From contig NZ_FUID01000052.1 in the NCBI RefSeq assembly GCF_900163635.1, forward strand, positions 124,001-188,000: a DNA stretch of 64,000 nt, given 5' to 3'. Position 1 is the first letter of the stretch. Every line of letters begins with the position of its first letter. A program made the translations under genes and the position numbers. The notes beneath the pieces were generated by a model, which ran no database searches, had not been told where the DNA came from, and saw nothing but the letters and a program-made list of their open reading frames with translations. Of this stretch, positions 34,222-42,344 are shown one piece after another. Source of the DNA: Leucobacter sp. 7(1). Its GTDB lineage: Bacteria > Actinomycetota > Actinomycetes > Actinomycetales > Microbacteriaceae.

Positions 34222-34261
34222 ACGGGGAGCCCCACCGGAACGTTCCGGTGGGGCTCCCCGT
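34222..34261. terminator. Perfect 40-bp palindrome, bidirectional terminator
   Basis: A fully symmetric sequence whose arms (34222-34241 and 34242-34261) pair over 20 bp; in practice the loop will be a few bases. It sits 8 bp after the small-multidrug gene and 14 bp before the stop of the convergent zinc-ribbon gene. Confidence 0.85.
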
Positions 34262-34275
34262 ATGAGGCCGCCGCC

Positions 34276-34542
34276 TCAAGCCCGGTCTGCGAGCCCAGGG
34301 TCACCGTTTTCTCGCGCACAGTGCGCGCAACAGTACACGTGCGATGCGCTCTCGACGCCGTGTCCCAAGATCCTGCAGCCACAACGTGCGCAGCGAGGCG
34401 CCATCGCTTCAATAGCGCACTCGAAACTGTCGAATACCTGCACTACCTCGTCGCGAGTCACCGTAAACGCCTTGTCATAGCGATTGCCGCAAGTGTCACA
34501 CACGGCGGTATCGGGAAGCGGGTTACTGGCTGCTGTGGTCAT
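34276..34542 (-). CDS. Small cysteine-rich metal-binding protein
   Basis: 88 aa. Four Cys pairs: CDTCGNRYDKAF at the N-terminus, FECAIEAM, CARCGCRILGHGVE and CCAHCAREN near the C-terminus. This layout is familiar from a small actinobacterial family often labelled prokaryotic metallothionein; it probably binds zinc as a zinc-ribbon rather than acting as a store. Start at 34542 with GGAG eight bases upstream; the start lies 20 bp inside the preceding gene. Confidence 0.78.
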   Translation of the reverse strand: MTTAASNPLPDTAVCDTCGNRYDKAFTVTRDEVVQVFDSFECAIEAMAPRCARCGCRILGHGVESASHVYCCAHCARENGDPGLADRA

Positions 34543-34765
34543 CGCTTCGACTCCAATCTCGGTCCTGGTGGCCTCGGCGCGCTGGTGAGGAAGCGACGTC
34601 CTCACCCTGCACCTCCAGCGCATCTCGGGGATTGTCACCTTCGGGGTGTTGAACGGATTGTTCGGCACCCGGGGTCACAGCCGGTGCCTCACCATCACGC
34701 TGAGCGGTAGCGACGAGTTCTTCTTCGCCGCTGTGTTCCTCGTTGCGTTCCCAAATTTCACTCAT
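34523..34765 (-). CDS. Small acidic hydrophilic protein
   Basis: 80 aa, begins MSEIWERNEEHSGEEEL, no hydrophobic segment, probably disordered; ends in a Ser/Asp/His-rich tail. A clear GAGAGGAG ribosome site precedes the ATG, which is the main support. It overlaps the downstream metal-binding protein gene by 20 bp and may be co-translated with it. No family recognised. Confidence 0.55.
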   Translation of the reverse strand: MSEIWERNEEHSGEEELVATAQRDGEAPAVTPGAEQSVQHPEGDNPRDALEVQGEDVASSPARRGHQDRDWSRSDDHSSQ

Positions 34766-34810
34766 GGTGGCTCCTCTCTACAGCTTCTGATTCGGAACAT
34801 TTATCACCTC

Positions 34811-35260
34811 TCACACTCGGCCGCGCCAAGCCCCGGTCGCAAAGCCCTGGGTCTCCATGAGCCGCGCGAACTCGCGCAGATCCGACGCGACCTGCGCGTC
34901 GTCGAGCTGGAAAACCGCGCCCATCGTCTCGACAAAGCCCTCCGGCTCCCACTCGAGTTGCACACGCACGCGTGTCTTTTCGGGTTCGAGGTGATGGAAC
35001 GTCACGACACCCGCATGGGTCGGGCCGTCCGTGCTGCGCCAAGCAATGCGCTCGTCGGGGATCTGCTCCGTAATCTCGGTTTCAAAGCCGCGCTCCGCGC
35101 CTCCGACCGCCACGTCCCAGGAAAGATGGGTGTCGTCGAGCTGACGCACCGCCTCCACACCAGTCATGAACGCGGGGTAGGTCTCGAACTGGGTCCACTG
35201 GTTGTACACGGTACGAACGGGCAAGTTGATGTCGATGTCGCTACTGATAGTGGGCATCAT
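34811..35260 (-). CDS. SRPBCC-family protein (cyclase/dehydrase-like)
   Basis: 149 aa. START-like fold: SSDIDINLPVRTVYNQWTQF, FPAFMTGVE-like YPAFMTGVEAVRQLDDTHL, WRSTDGPTHAGVVTFHHLEP and VRVQLEWEPEGFVETMGAVF, the typical polyketide cyclase/dehydrase pattern. Start at 35260 with AGGAAGG. Binds a small hydrophobic ligand in related proteins; the ligand here is unknown. It starts a possible three-gene minus-strand run with the acidic and metal-binding proteins (46 bp to the next gene). Confidence 0.83.
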   Translation of the reverse strand: MMPTISSDIDINLPVRTVYNQWTQFETYPAFMTGVEAVRQLDDTHLSWDVAVGGAERGFETEITEQIPDERIAWRSTDGPTHAGVVTFHHLEPEKTRVRVQLEWEPEGFVETMGAVFQLDDAQVASDLREFARLMETQGFATGAWRGRV

Positions 35261-35534
35261 GGTCCTTCCTGCGTGGGCGCACCCAGGCACGTGTGCACGA
35301 GGCGTCCGACCCACGTCTGACTGACGGATACTGCCGGAAAATGTGCCCCAACCGGCGGTGTTCGGTGGGACTCTTTCGAGCGTATGCACCGCTCTCGACC
35401 GCGTCTGGGGGGTTGACTTCTCAGCCGAATCCCGCCGATATACGCGGCGATATCCCGCGAAGCCAGGAGTGTCAAGGGGGTGGGCAATTTCACACCGCTG
35501 CCGCACACTCCCAATGAGACCCGATTGGAGGCCC

Positions 35535-36587
35535 ATGTCCTATTCCACCCTCCCCGATGCGCTCCCGCAGACGGCGTTTTCTCCTCGCGGGCCCGTGAGC
35601 CGCGCGGTCCTCGCGGCGCTGACTCACCGAGATCGAGCCGCACAGCGTGATCTCCAACCTTTCGTTGCAGACGCCCTCGCGGAAGCTACAGATGTGTGGC
35701 GTGATGAGGATCTCCAACTCGCGCTCTACACGCTCTACGCATCCGCCTACGGTGCCTTCGGAGATATCGACCCCTATAGTGAATGGGACCCAGAGCTCCT
35801 CACAGCCAGATCCGCGCTTGAACGCGCGTTTGAGCAGCAACTCCGAGCCGAGGTCCCGCTCCCCCCGATCCCGGAGCCGCGCGCTGCGGACGTCGCAGCC
35901 GCCCTGTTCGCCCTGACGACAGAAACGGGTGGCCCGAGTGTCGCGCGGTACCTCGCGAGGCAGGCGGACCAGGCCCAGGCCCGAGAGTTCCTCATCCACC
36001 GTTCGATCTACACACTCAGAGAGGCGGATCCCCATTCATGGGCGATTCCGCGCCTCACCGGACGACCAAAGGCCGCCCTCGTTGAGATCCAGTCTGATGA
36101 GTACGGTGGCGGGAGGCCGGAGCGCGTCCACGCTGAAATATTCGCTCGGACCCTGACAGCCGTTGGGCTGGATCGCCGCTACGGCGCCTACATTGATGCA
36201 GTACCTGCAGTCACTCTCGCTTCACAGAACGCAATGTCGATGTTTGGCCTCAACCGGCGACTCCTCGGGGCCATCGTGGGTCATCTCGCCGCATTTGAGA
36301 TGACGTCCTCAATCCCCAATAGACACACGGGCGACGGTTTTCGGCGTCTCGGATACGGCCCCGATGTGACCGACTATTTCGACGAGCACGTCGAAGCAGA
36401 CGCGGTACACGAGCAGATCGCGGGCCGGGACCTCGCCGGTGCCCTTGCCGAGGATCGCCCCAGCTTGCTTCCCGACATCATGTTCGGGGCGGCGGCCTGC
36501 CTCGCGGTCGACGGTGCGATGGGCCAGCACATGCTTGATCGGTGGGAGGCCGGGCGTTCCGCGCTCCGAGTCGGGACTGCACAGTGA
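35535..36587 (+). CDS. Iron-containing redox enzyme, heme-oxygenase-like fold
   Basis: 350 aa, start at 35535 with GGAGG. Candidate metal ligands are in IQSDEYGGGRPERVHAEIF (about 186-203, Glu, Asp and His), AFEMTSSIPN (about 252-261) and DEHVEADAVHEQI (about 283-295), the spaced E/H pattern of heme-oxygenase-like diiron oxygenases (HDOs). The C-terminus has DIMFGAAACLAVDG. Such enzymes oxidise or cleave amino-acid or fatty-acid derivatives. It overlaps a CDGSH iron-sulfur gene by 4 bp, a pairing that suggests an electron partner. Substrate unknown. Confidence 0.8.
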   Translation: MSYSTLPDALPQTAFSPRGPVSRAVLAALTHRDRAAQRDLQPFVADALAEATDVWRDEDLQLALYTLYASAYGAFGDIDPYSEWDPELLTARSALERAFEQQLRAEVPLPPIPEPRAADVAAALFALTTETGGPSVARYLARQADQAQAREFLIHRSIYTLREADPHSWAIPRLTGRPKAALVEIQSDEYGGGRPERVHAEIFARTLTAVGLDRRYGAYIDAVPAVTLASQNAMSMFGLNRRLLGAIVGHLAAFEMTSSIPNRHTGDGFRRLGYGPDVTDYFDEHVEADAVHEQIAGRDLAGALAEDRPSLLPDIMFGAAACLAVDGAMGQHMLDRWEAGRSALRVGTAQ

Positions 36588-36844
36588 GTGAAGTTGAGAG
36601 TCCTGAACCCGAAGACGCACCGGACAGAGAACGCCCGGGTGACGACCGCGGCGAGCGCCCCAGCATCGTTCCCTACCCCGACGGGCCACTCATCGTCCGC
36701 GGAGCGTTCCATATTCGCACGGCAGACGGGGGGCCGATCCCGCAGCACCGGCGCACGGTCGCGCTGTGCCGGTGCGGGCTCTCGAACATCAAACCGTGGT
36801 GCGATGGCACCCACAAAGCCGCCGGGTTCCGCACTGATGCTTAG
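36584..36844 (+). CDS. CDGSH-type iron-sulfur protein
   Basis: 86 aa, GTG start overlapping the previous stop as GTGA. One CDGSH cluster motif CRCGLSNIKPWCDGTH: ligands Cys62, Cys64, Cys73 and His77 for a redox-active 2Fe-2S cluster. The N-terminal 28 residues are acidic and disordered-looking. Translational coupling to the HDO-like enzyme suggests it donates electrons or an iron-sulfur function to that enzyme. Confidence 0.88.
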   Translation: MSEVESPEPEDAPDRERPGDDRGERPSIVPYPDGPLIVRGAFHIRTADGGPIPQHRRTVALCRCGLSNIKPWCDGTHKAAGFRTDA

Positions 36845-36853
36845 CCGACACGA

Positions 36854-37177
36854 TCACCTTCCCGCAGGATCCCCAGCGGGCTCGTCGACAAGCGTCAGGC
36901 CTGCTGGGCTATTCGCTTGGAAGCTCAGCATTTCTGCCCACTCCTTATTGATGCCAGCGTGCGCGAGCTTGTCGAACGTGAAATGGAGCGGGATTGACGG
37001 GTGTAGCCACAGCGCAGCTCCCGCCCCGCACGCAGACGTCTGCCAGCTGAACACGAAACTTTCACCCTTGCGGAGCTTGTTCGCGATGACAATTTTCAGG
37101 TGATGCAGCAGCCGATCCTCAAAGTCGAAGACGCTGTCCTGGATTCCGTAGTGCAATTGACCCATGCTGTGTGTCAT
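36854..37177 (-). CDS. DUF7882 family protein (second copy)
   Basis: 107 aa. Pattern GQLHYGIQDSVFDFEDRLLH, HLKIVIANKLRKGESFVFSW, LWLHPSIPLHFTFD and a final NSPAGLTLVDEP. This small family is common in Microbacteriaceae and is often mislabelled ATP-dependent DNA ligase, although it lacks any ligase motif. The start overlaps the stop of the upstream paralogue by 4 bp. Function unknown. Confidence 0.75.
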   Translation of the reverse strand: MTHSMGQLHYGIQDSVFDFEDRLLHHLKIVIANKLRKGESFVFSWQTSACGAGAALWLHPSIPLHFTFDKLAHAGINKEWAEMLSFQANSPAGLTLVDEPAGDPAGR

Positions 37178-37524
37178 CCCTCCTGTGCTGCGGCCAACGC
37201 AGCGAACGCCGGGTCGACCTGGTCTTCACGGATAACCGTCATGCCCCGTGGTGTATTTGCCGATTCGACGAGGACGTGCACCCACTTCGCATTGAGCTTG
37301 GGGGGTGTATTTCCTGAGAACCTGAAAATCAGCGGGATCGATGGCGACACCCAGATGGTGACTCGACCACTCCCCTGCTCTGCTGGATTCGTCCAGTTCA
37401 CAAAAAAGCACTCCTGACGGCGGAGCTTCGTCCCGACCGCGGCCTTCACATGCGCAAGCACTCGATCATCGAATTCGAACTCAGTAACCCCGTTGTAATA
37501 CAGAAACCCCATGCCAACCATCAT
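37174..37524 (-). CDS. DUF7882 family protein (first copy)
   Basis: 116 aa, paralogue of the next gene: GFLYYNGVTEFEFDDRVLAH, AAVGTKLRRQECFFVNW, IWVSPSIPLIFRFSGNTPP and a C-terminal DPAFAALAAAQEG. The alignable core (DDR-LH-K---KLR--E-F---W, then SIPL-F-F) shows a tandem duplication. Three ATGs compete (37524, 37521, 37512); AGG near the first two favours these. Confidence 0.75.
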   Translation of the reverse strand: MMVGMGFLYYNGVTEFEFDDRVLAHVKAAVGTKLRRQECFFVNWTNPAEQGSGRVTIWVSPSIPLIFRFSGNTPPKLNAKWVHVLVESANTPRGMTVIREDQVDPAFAALAAAQEG

Positions 37525-37777
37525 GACCTGTCAGCTGGGGGGACGGCCAATTACTCCCAGGGTGCAGAGACCGCCCACGGCGCGGCGGGTGCGCCCGGGA
37601 CAGCCCCGAGCGGGGTGGGTGCCCTCCACGACACCTTTTCCGGTGACAGCACGTTTGAGTATCAGAGTCAAGGCCCTGATGTTCCCGCGCTGGCGTGTTT
37701 AGCGTCTCAGACACGTGCACGCCGGCCCCCTCGACGCGGGGCACACCGGAGAACCCCTGCACTGGAAGGACACATGT

Positions 37778-39562
37778 ATGTGCGCAATCGCTGGAGAGCT
37801 GAACACACGAGGTGCGATCGCTGATGCACACAGTGTGGCACAAATGGCGGCGGCGATGGCCGCCCGCGGCCCCGATGGCAGCGGCACACTGTCGCGTGGC
37901 TGGGTGGCACTCAGTCACCGACGATTGAAGGTGATCGACCTCTCGGATCGGGCGGCGCAGCCGATGCGGGACGAGGCGCTCGGTCTCACAATCGTGTTCA
38001 ACGGATACATCGCCAACCATGCGGAACTCCGAGCCGATCTCCGCCACGAATTCACTCCCCGGACCACAAGTGACACCGAAGTCGTCATGCACGCCTACGC
38101 ACGCTGGGGTGAGAACTGCGTCGATCATCTTCGGGGAATGTTTGCTTTCGCCATCTTCGACGAGGTGAGGGATCGTGTCCTGCTCGCTCGGGACCAACTC
38201 GGCATCAAGCCGCTGTACCTCACCCAGATTCCGGGCAGAATCCGCTTTGCTTCAACCTTGCCCGGGCTGCTCGCCGGCGGTGACATTGACACGGCACTCG
38301 ACCCGATCGCACTGCACCACTACCTCAGTTGGCACTCGATCGTGCCCGCGCCTCGCACAATTCTGCGGGGCGTACGTCAGCTGCCACCGGCAACCGTGAT
38401 GGTGATCGAGTCCTCGGGTGCCTCACGAGAGTACGTGTACTGGCACCCTCCCTACCGAAGGGACCCGGAACGGTCAACGTGGGAGGCCGCAGACTGGGCC
38501 GACGCCATCGCGGGCGCCCTCCGCACCGCGGTGGAGCGGAACCTTGTCGCCGATGTGCCTGTCGGCGTGTTGCTCTCTGGAGGCCTGGATTCCAGCATCC
38601 TTGTTGCGCTTGCCGCCGCACACAGCTCACGTCCGGTCGATACGTTCAGCATCGGATTCGAGAGCGTCGGAGATGACGCGGGTGACGAGTTCCCGTACTC
38701 AGATCGGGTAGCCCAACAATTTGGCACCCAGCATCACCGGATACACATTTCGCAGGCGGAACTCGCCGAGGCGATCCCCGACACGATCGCGGCGATGACC
38801 GAACCGATGGCGTCACATGACGTCACCGCGTTCCATTTGCTGGCGCGAGCAACACGCCCGCACAGCACAGTCGTGCAGTCAGGACAGGGAGCCGACGAGG
38901 TTTTTGCTGGCTATGACTACCATCTGGCTGCGGCCCAGACGGCCCGAGCTGAGGCGGCTGAGACGTTCTCAGAGGTGTTCCGGGACCGCTGCCATGCGGA
39001 GGTGAACGGCCTCATCGACCCTTCTTTGCACCTCCCGCAAGACGTGAGCCAGCGATATATCGAGGCAGAGGTGGGACTCCCTGGTGCCGAGACCGCTATG
39101 GATGCGGTACTCCGATTCGACACACACGGGCTCATGCCGGACGACCCCGTAAAGCGTGTCGACAGCATGACGATGTCCGCAGGCCTTGAAGCGCGAGTGC
39201 CATTCCTTGATCAAGACCTCGTGGAACTCGCCGCGTTGTGCCCGCCAGCGGTGAAAGCGGCCCAGGGCGGAAAAGGGCCGTTGAAAGAAATCGGTCGACG
39301 GATGCTCCCACGTGACGTTGTGGATCGCCCCAAGGGCTACTTTCCAGTTCCAGGGCTGCGCAGGCTCGACACCGCGGTGCTGCGCACCGTCAAAGATGTG
39401 ATGACAAGTTCCGTAGCCCGCCGACGCAGAATGCTCAATAGAGACCGCGTTGATGCGCTTCTCGCAGACCCTAACGGGACCCATGACCAACGTGGTGGCA
39501 ACACTCTGTGGTCGCTTGCAGTGCTCGAGATGTGGCTTCAGGAGCACGAAATACTCGCATAG
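37778..39562 (+). CDS. Asparagine synthetase-type amidotransferase, NAGGN branch
   Basis: 594 aa. Class II glutaminase: nucleophile Cys2 in MCAIAGEL, RGPDGSG, FNGYIANHAELR and DQLGIKPLYLT. Synthetase: PP-loop SGGLDSS (267-273), SGQGADEVFAGYDYH, then MTMSAGLEARVPFLDQDLVE. Details such as ALHHYLSWHSIVPAPRTIL and FASTLPGLLAGGDIDTALDP match N-acetylglutaminylglutamine amidotransferase (AsnO) rather than AsnB. That enzyme completes the osmolyte N-acetylglutaminylglutamine amide; its usual partner, the GNAT/ATP-grasp dipeptide synthase, is not in this window. Start at 37778 has GGAAGGA upstream; Cys2 must follow the initiator Met. Confidence 0.82.
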   Translation: MCAIAGELNTRGAIADAHSVAQMAAAMAARGPDGSGTLSRGWVALSHRRLKVIDLSDRAAQPMRDEALGLTIVFNGYIANHAELRADLRHEFTPRTTSDTEVVMHAYARWGENCVDHLRGMFAFAIFDEVRDRVLLARDQLGIKPLYLTQIPGRIRFASTLPGLLAGGDIDTALDPIALHHYLSWHSIVPAPRTILRGVRQLPPATVMVIESSGASREYVYWHPPYRRDPERSTWEAADWADAIAGALRTAVERNLVADVPVGVLLSGGLDSSILVALAAAHSSRPVDTFSIGFESVGDDAGDEFPYSDRVAQQFGTQHHRIHISQAELAEAIPDTIAAMTEPMASHDVTAFHLLARATRPHSTVVQSGQGADEVFAGYDYHLAAAQTARAEAAETFSEVFRDRCHAEVNGLIDPSLHLPQDVSQRYIEAEVGLPGAETAMDAVLRFDTHGLMPDDPVKRVDSMTMSAGLEARVPFLDQDLVELAALCPPAVKAAQGGKGPLKEIGRRMLPRDVVDRPKGYFPVPGLRRLDTAVLRTVKDVMTSSVARRRRMLNRDRVDALLADPNGTHDQRGGNTLWSLAVLEMWLQEHEILA

Positions 39563-39965
39563 CGGGGGATCTTGTCGGCAAGAAACGACATCAGTACCGC
39601 GACGCTGTCCGGTCGCCCCAGCCCCTCCCGTCACATGGGCTTCTGCCAGATGAGGGCATAGCGCCACAGCGCCAATCTGCGCCAGCGCACCCCGGGAAGT
39701 AAACGCTGTGCCGCGTGCCGCACAGTCCTGAAGTCGTGCGGCGGCGAGTGCGGCTTTCCCGGCGCTTCCCACCCGCCTCAGCGATGCCTTTTCCCCTACA
39801 CGTGCCAAATATCGAGAAAAATCGCTCATTCTGGGCAAAACGCGTCGCTTTGACGGGCGGCTTGGCGGGACCGTTAGCGGAACGGCCAGCTGGACAGGCC
39901 CGGGACTCCAGCGTCCCGGCCCGCCAGACGCGGAACAGGGATTCGCCCCGCACAGCAGATGTTGC
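39563..39965. other. Gene-poor stretch before the iron block
   Basis: About 400 bp without a convincing gene. Open frames here have poor composition and no ribosome site. The right part (about 39790-39850) is AT-richer. I see no strong hairpin or promoter apart from the DtxR-like box at its end. Confidence 0.5.
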
Positions 39966-39984
39966 TTAGGATGTCCTTATCTTG
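39966..39984. promoter_or_regulatory. Possible DtxR/IdeR iron box upstream of htaA-like gene
   Basis: TTAGGATGTCCTTATCTTG matches about 12 of 19 positions of the DtxR consensus (TTAGGTTAGSCTAACCTAA). It lies 21 bp before the GTG start of an HtaA-domain protein, whose family is usually iron-repressed. Moderate match only. Confidence 0.4.
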
Positions 39985-40005
39985 ATCGGACAATGGGGAG
40001 ATGGC

Positions 40006-42267
40006 GTGAAGGACTCAGCACGGAAACACCGACGTAGCGCGCGTACGCTCGCGGGCCTGGCAGCACTGACGATCGGAGCCACGGGGGTGTTCACCGCGAC
40101 GGCCGCGCAGGCCGCCGATCAGCAGGTCGCTGGCCTCCAGCTCGACTGGGGCTACAGCTCCTACGCCCAGTACGGGGTGTTCGGCCCCTGGGCGATGGAG
40201 GCGTCGGGGGACGGCGTATCGATCGTCTCGGTACCCGAAGCTGAGGTCGTCGGAGCCGTACCCGGAGCATCCAGCCGGGACTATCGCATTGCGTCGTTCG
40301 CGGACGGTGCCGGATCGCTCGACCCCGCCACCGGGGCTGGCACCATCACCTGGCCCGACGCGGGAACGCTCACCGTCAACCCGGTTCGGATGATGGGCGG
40401 GCCGGATCTGTTCTTCTCAGCCCCGATCCTTGAGGTCGCCGCCGACGGCACGGCTGCCCTGAGCTTCGAGGTTGGTTCGGGGGCCGGTGCGAGCATGGGC
40501 GGCACCCCCTCCCCCGCACAGGATCCTGTGCGCACGACCGTGCTCACCATGACCGACACGCACATCGCGGACGGGGAGCTGACGGGTACACCCGTCTTCG
40601 CCGGCCAGCACTACCGCAACGCCGAGGGCGTCCAGCAGACCCACGAATCGGGCGGTTCCTGGCTACAGAGCTACGTCGATAGCCTTCCGGACGCCGTCCG
40701 CGCGTTCCACTACATGACCGGGGCCTCGACGCTCAACCTGCAGAAGGCGCCGCTCCCGTTCCAGGTGATCGGCGATCTCCCGGAGGGCACCGCAACAGGC
40801 GAGACCCCGCAGATCGAGCTCTTCGCGGCGGACGGGCAGACCCCGCTCGGCACCACCACGGTGAACCCCGGGGACGAGATCGTGGTGCGGGGCACCGGCT
40901 TCGACCCCGAGGCGAACAACCCCGGCGGCGACGGCAGTGGGCTCCCCATCCCGAACAACCAGCCGCAGGGCACCTTTGTGGCATTCGGCGCAGTGGGATC
41001 CCCCTGGAAGCCGTCGGAAAACGCCCCCAGCGAGAACCGCACCCAGGTGCGCACCAACACCAAGTGGGTGCTGCTGGAATCCGTGATCGCGGCGATGCCC
41101 GCGCCACTCCAGGCCACGATGCGCGCACAGGCGATCATCCTTGACCCGACCACCGGCACGTTCGAGGGCCGGATCACGGCCGCGACCCCCAGCGAGGTTC
41201 CGACGAACGGGCAGTTCGGTGTCTACAGCTACGCGGGCGGCGCGGCAAGCGCCACGAATCCGGCGCAGGAGCTCTTCATCCCCGTCACCTATTCGGACGC
41301 ACCCAAGCCCGGCGAGGGCGGGGAGACCGAGACCCCGGTCACCGGCGAGCTCGTGTGGGGCCTGAAGAAGTCCTGGCGCGACTACGTGGCCAACGTCGCC
41401 AAGGGGGCCACCCACCACAGCGCACACGCCACGATCGACGACGCTGGACTCTTCCACTTCCCCCTCGCCACGGGCAGCAGCTACGACCCGGAAACCGGCA
41501 CGGGCGTGCTGAAGTATGAGGGCCGGATCCGCTTCCAGAGCGCCCTGCACGACTTCGACATCGTGCTGCAGAACCCGCACGTCACGATCACCGACCCGAG
41601 TGCGCCGGGGATCCTCAGCGCAGAGCTCTCGACAACCACCACGGTGGGCGACCTCACGGTATCCCGCGTGGATGTCGCGAGCATCGCGCTCACCGAACCG
41701 ACGGTAGTGTCGTCGGCGATCGGCAGCCGCTCAGCCGCTGCCGCAGACCCCAGCGGCCCGGGCGCGGCACCCGCGGGCGACGCGACGTATCAGGCGAGCT
41801 GGACCGCGCAGGCCACCACGATCCTCGACACGATCCAGCCCGCAGAGCTCCACGACTTCTACGCGGGCCAGGCTGGCGATCCCGTGTCATTCGGCACCTC
41901 CCAGGTCGAGACCGTGCCGGGCACCGACCCAGCAACGGACCCCGCCACCGACCCGGCAACGGATCCAGGGACGGACCCCGCTACCGACCCGGCAACGGAC
42001 CCGGGGACGGATCCGGGGACCCACACGGACCCGGGAACGAGCACGGACTCAAGCACGGACGGGACCGCAACCACGAAGCCCGGCACCCCCGGCAACGCGG
42101 GTACCGCATCGGCCCCGGGCCTCGTACGGACGGGCGCAGATCCCGCGCAGGGCGCACTGCTCGGTGCGGCCGCCCTGCTAATCGTCGGCGGCGTATCACT
42201 TGCACTCGCGCGCACCCGACGCTCGCGCACCGCACGCACCGCGGTGGGTGCAACGTTCCCCGAATAA
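40006..42267 (+). CDS. Cell-wall HtaA-domain heme-binding protein
   Basis: 753 aa from a GTG with GGGGAG upstream. Signal peptide ends at AAQA. Two HtaA-type domains: one at about 42-230 (AGLQLDWGYSSYAQYGVFGP) and one at about 447-600 (GELVWGLKKSWRDYVANVAK, VLKYEGRIRFQSALHDFDIV). An Ig-like region lies between them (VNPGDEIVVRGTGFDPEANN). A TDPATDPGTDP low-complexity wall-spanning region (about 639-685) precedes a sorting signal LVRTG (706-710), a hydrophobic helix and an Arg-rich tail, so a sortase can attach it to the wall. HtaA proteins take heme from host proteins and pass it inward. Confidence 0.88.
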   Translation: MKDSARKHRRSARTLAGLAALTIGATGVFTATAAQAADQQVAGLQLDWGYSSYAQYGVFGPWAMEASGDGVSIVSVPEAEVVGAVPGASSRDYRIASFADGAGSLDPATGAGTITWPDAGTLTVNPVRMMGGPDLFFSAPILEVAADGTAALSFEVGSGAGASMGGTPSPAQDPVRTTVLTMTDTHIADGELTGTPVFAGQHYRNAEGVQQTHESGGSWLQSYVDSLPDAVRAFHYMTGASTLNLQKAPLPFQVIGDLPEGTATGETPQIELFAADGQTPLGTTTVNPGDEIVVRGTGFDPEANNPGGDGSGLPIPNNQPQGTFVAFGAVGSPWKPSENAPSENRTQVRTNTKWVLLESVIAAMPAPLQATMRAQAIILDPTTGTFEGRITAATPSEVPTNGQFGVYSYAGGAASATNPAQELFIPVTYSDAPKPGEGGETETPVTGELVWGLKKSWRDYVANVAKGATHHSAHATIDDAGLFHFPLATGSSYDPETGTGVLKYEGRIRFQSALHDFDIVLQNPHVTITDPSAPGILSAELSTTTTVGDLTVSRVDVASIALTEPTVVSSAIGSRSAAAADPSGPGAAPAGDATYQASWTAQATTILDTIQPAELHDFYAGQAGDPVSFGTSQVETVPGTDPATDPATDPATDPGTDPATDPATDPGTDPGTHTDPGTSTDSSTDGTATTKPGTPGNAGTASAPGLVRTGADPAQGALLGAAALLIVGGVSLALARTRRSRTARTAVGATFPE
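41922..42030 (+). repeat. TDP-rich tandem coding repeat in the htaA-like gene
   Basis: Repeated 12- and 24-bp units of ACCGACCC(G/A)GCAACGGAC type encode alternating Thr-Asp-Pro-Ala and Thr-Asp-Pro-Gly blocks in the wall-spanning region. Confidence 0.75.
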
Positions 42268-42280
42268 CCCGATCCGAAGT

Positions 42281-42311
42281 GCGGTCCGGGCGGCACTGCC
42301 GTCCGGACCGC
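42281..42311 (+). terminator. Hairpin after the htaA-like gene
   Basis: GCGGTCCGG-G-CGGC pairs with GCCG-T-CCGGACCGC (14 bp including one G-U) around ACT, 13 bp after the stop and before the AraC gene. Confidence 0.7.
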
Positions 42312-42344
42312 AGATCTTCCGAGCCGACCCCCAAAGGAGACCCC

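Noticed and set aside
39591-39953. Possible 120-residue minus-strand protein
   Set aside because: No ribosome site, Arg/Ser/Gly-rich composition without structure, no recognisable family.
40663-41580. 305-residue minus-strand frame inside the htaA gene
   Set aside because: Antisense shadow of a strongly supported secreted protein; codon bias belongs to the plus strand.
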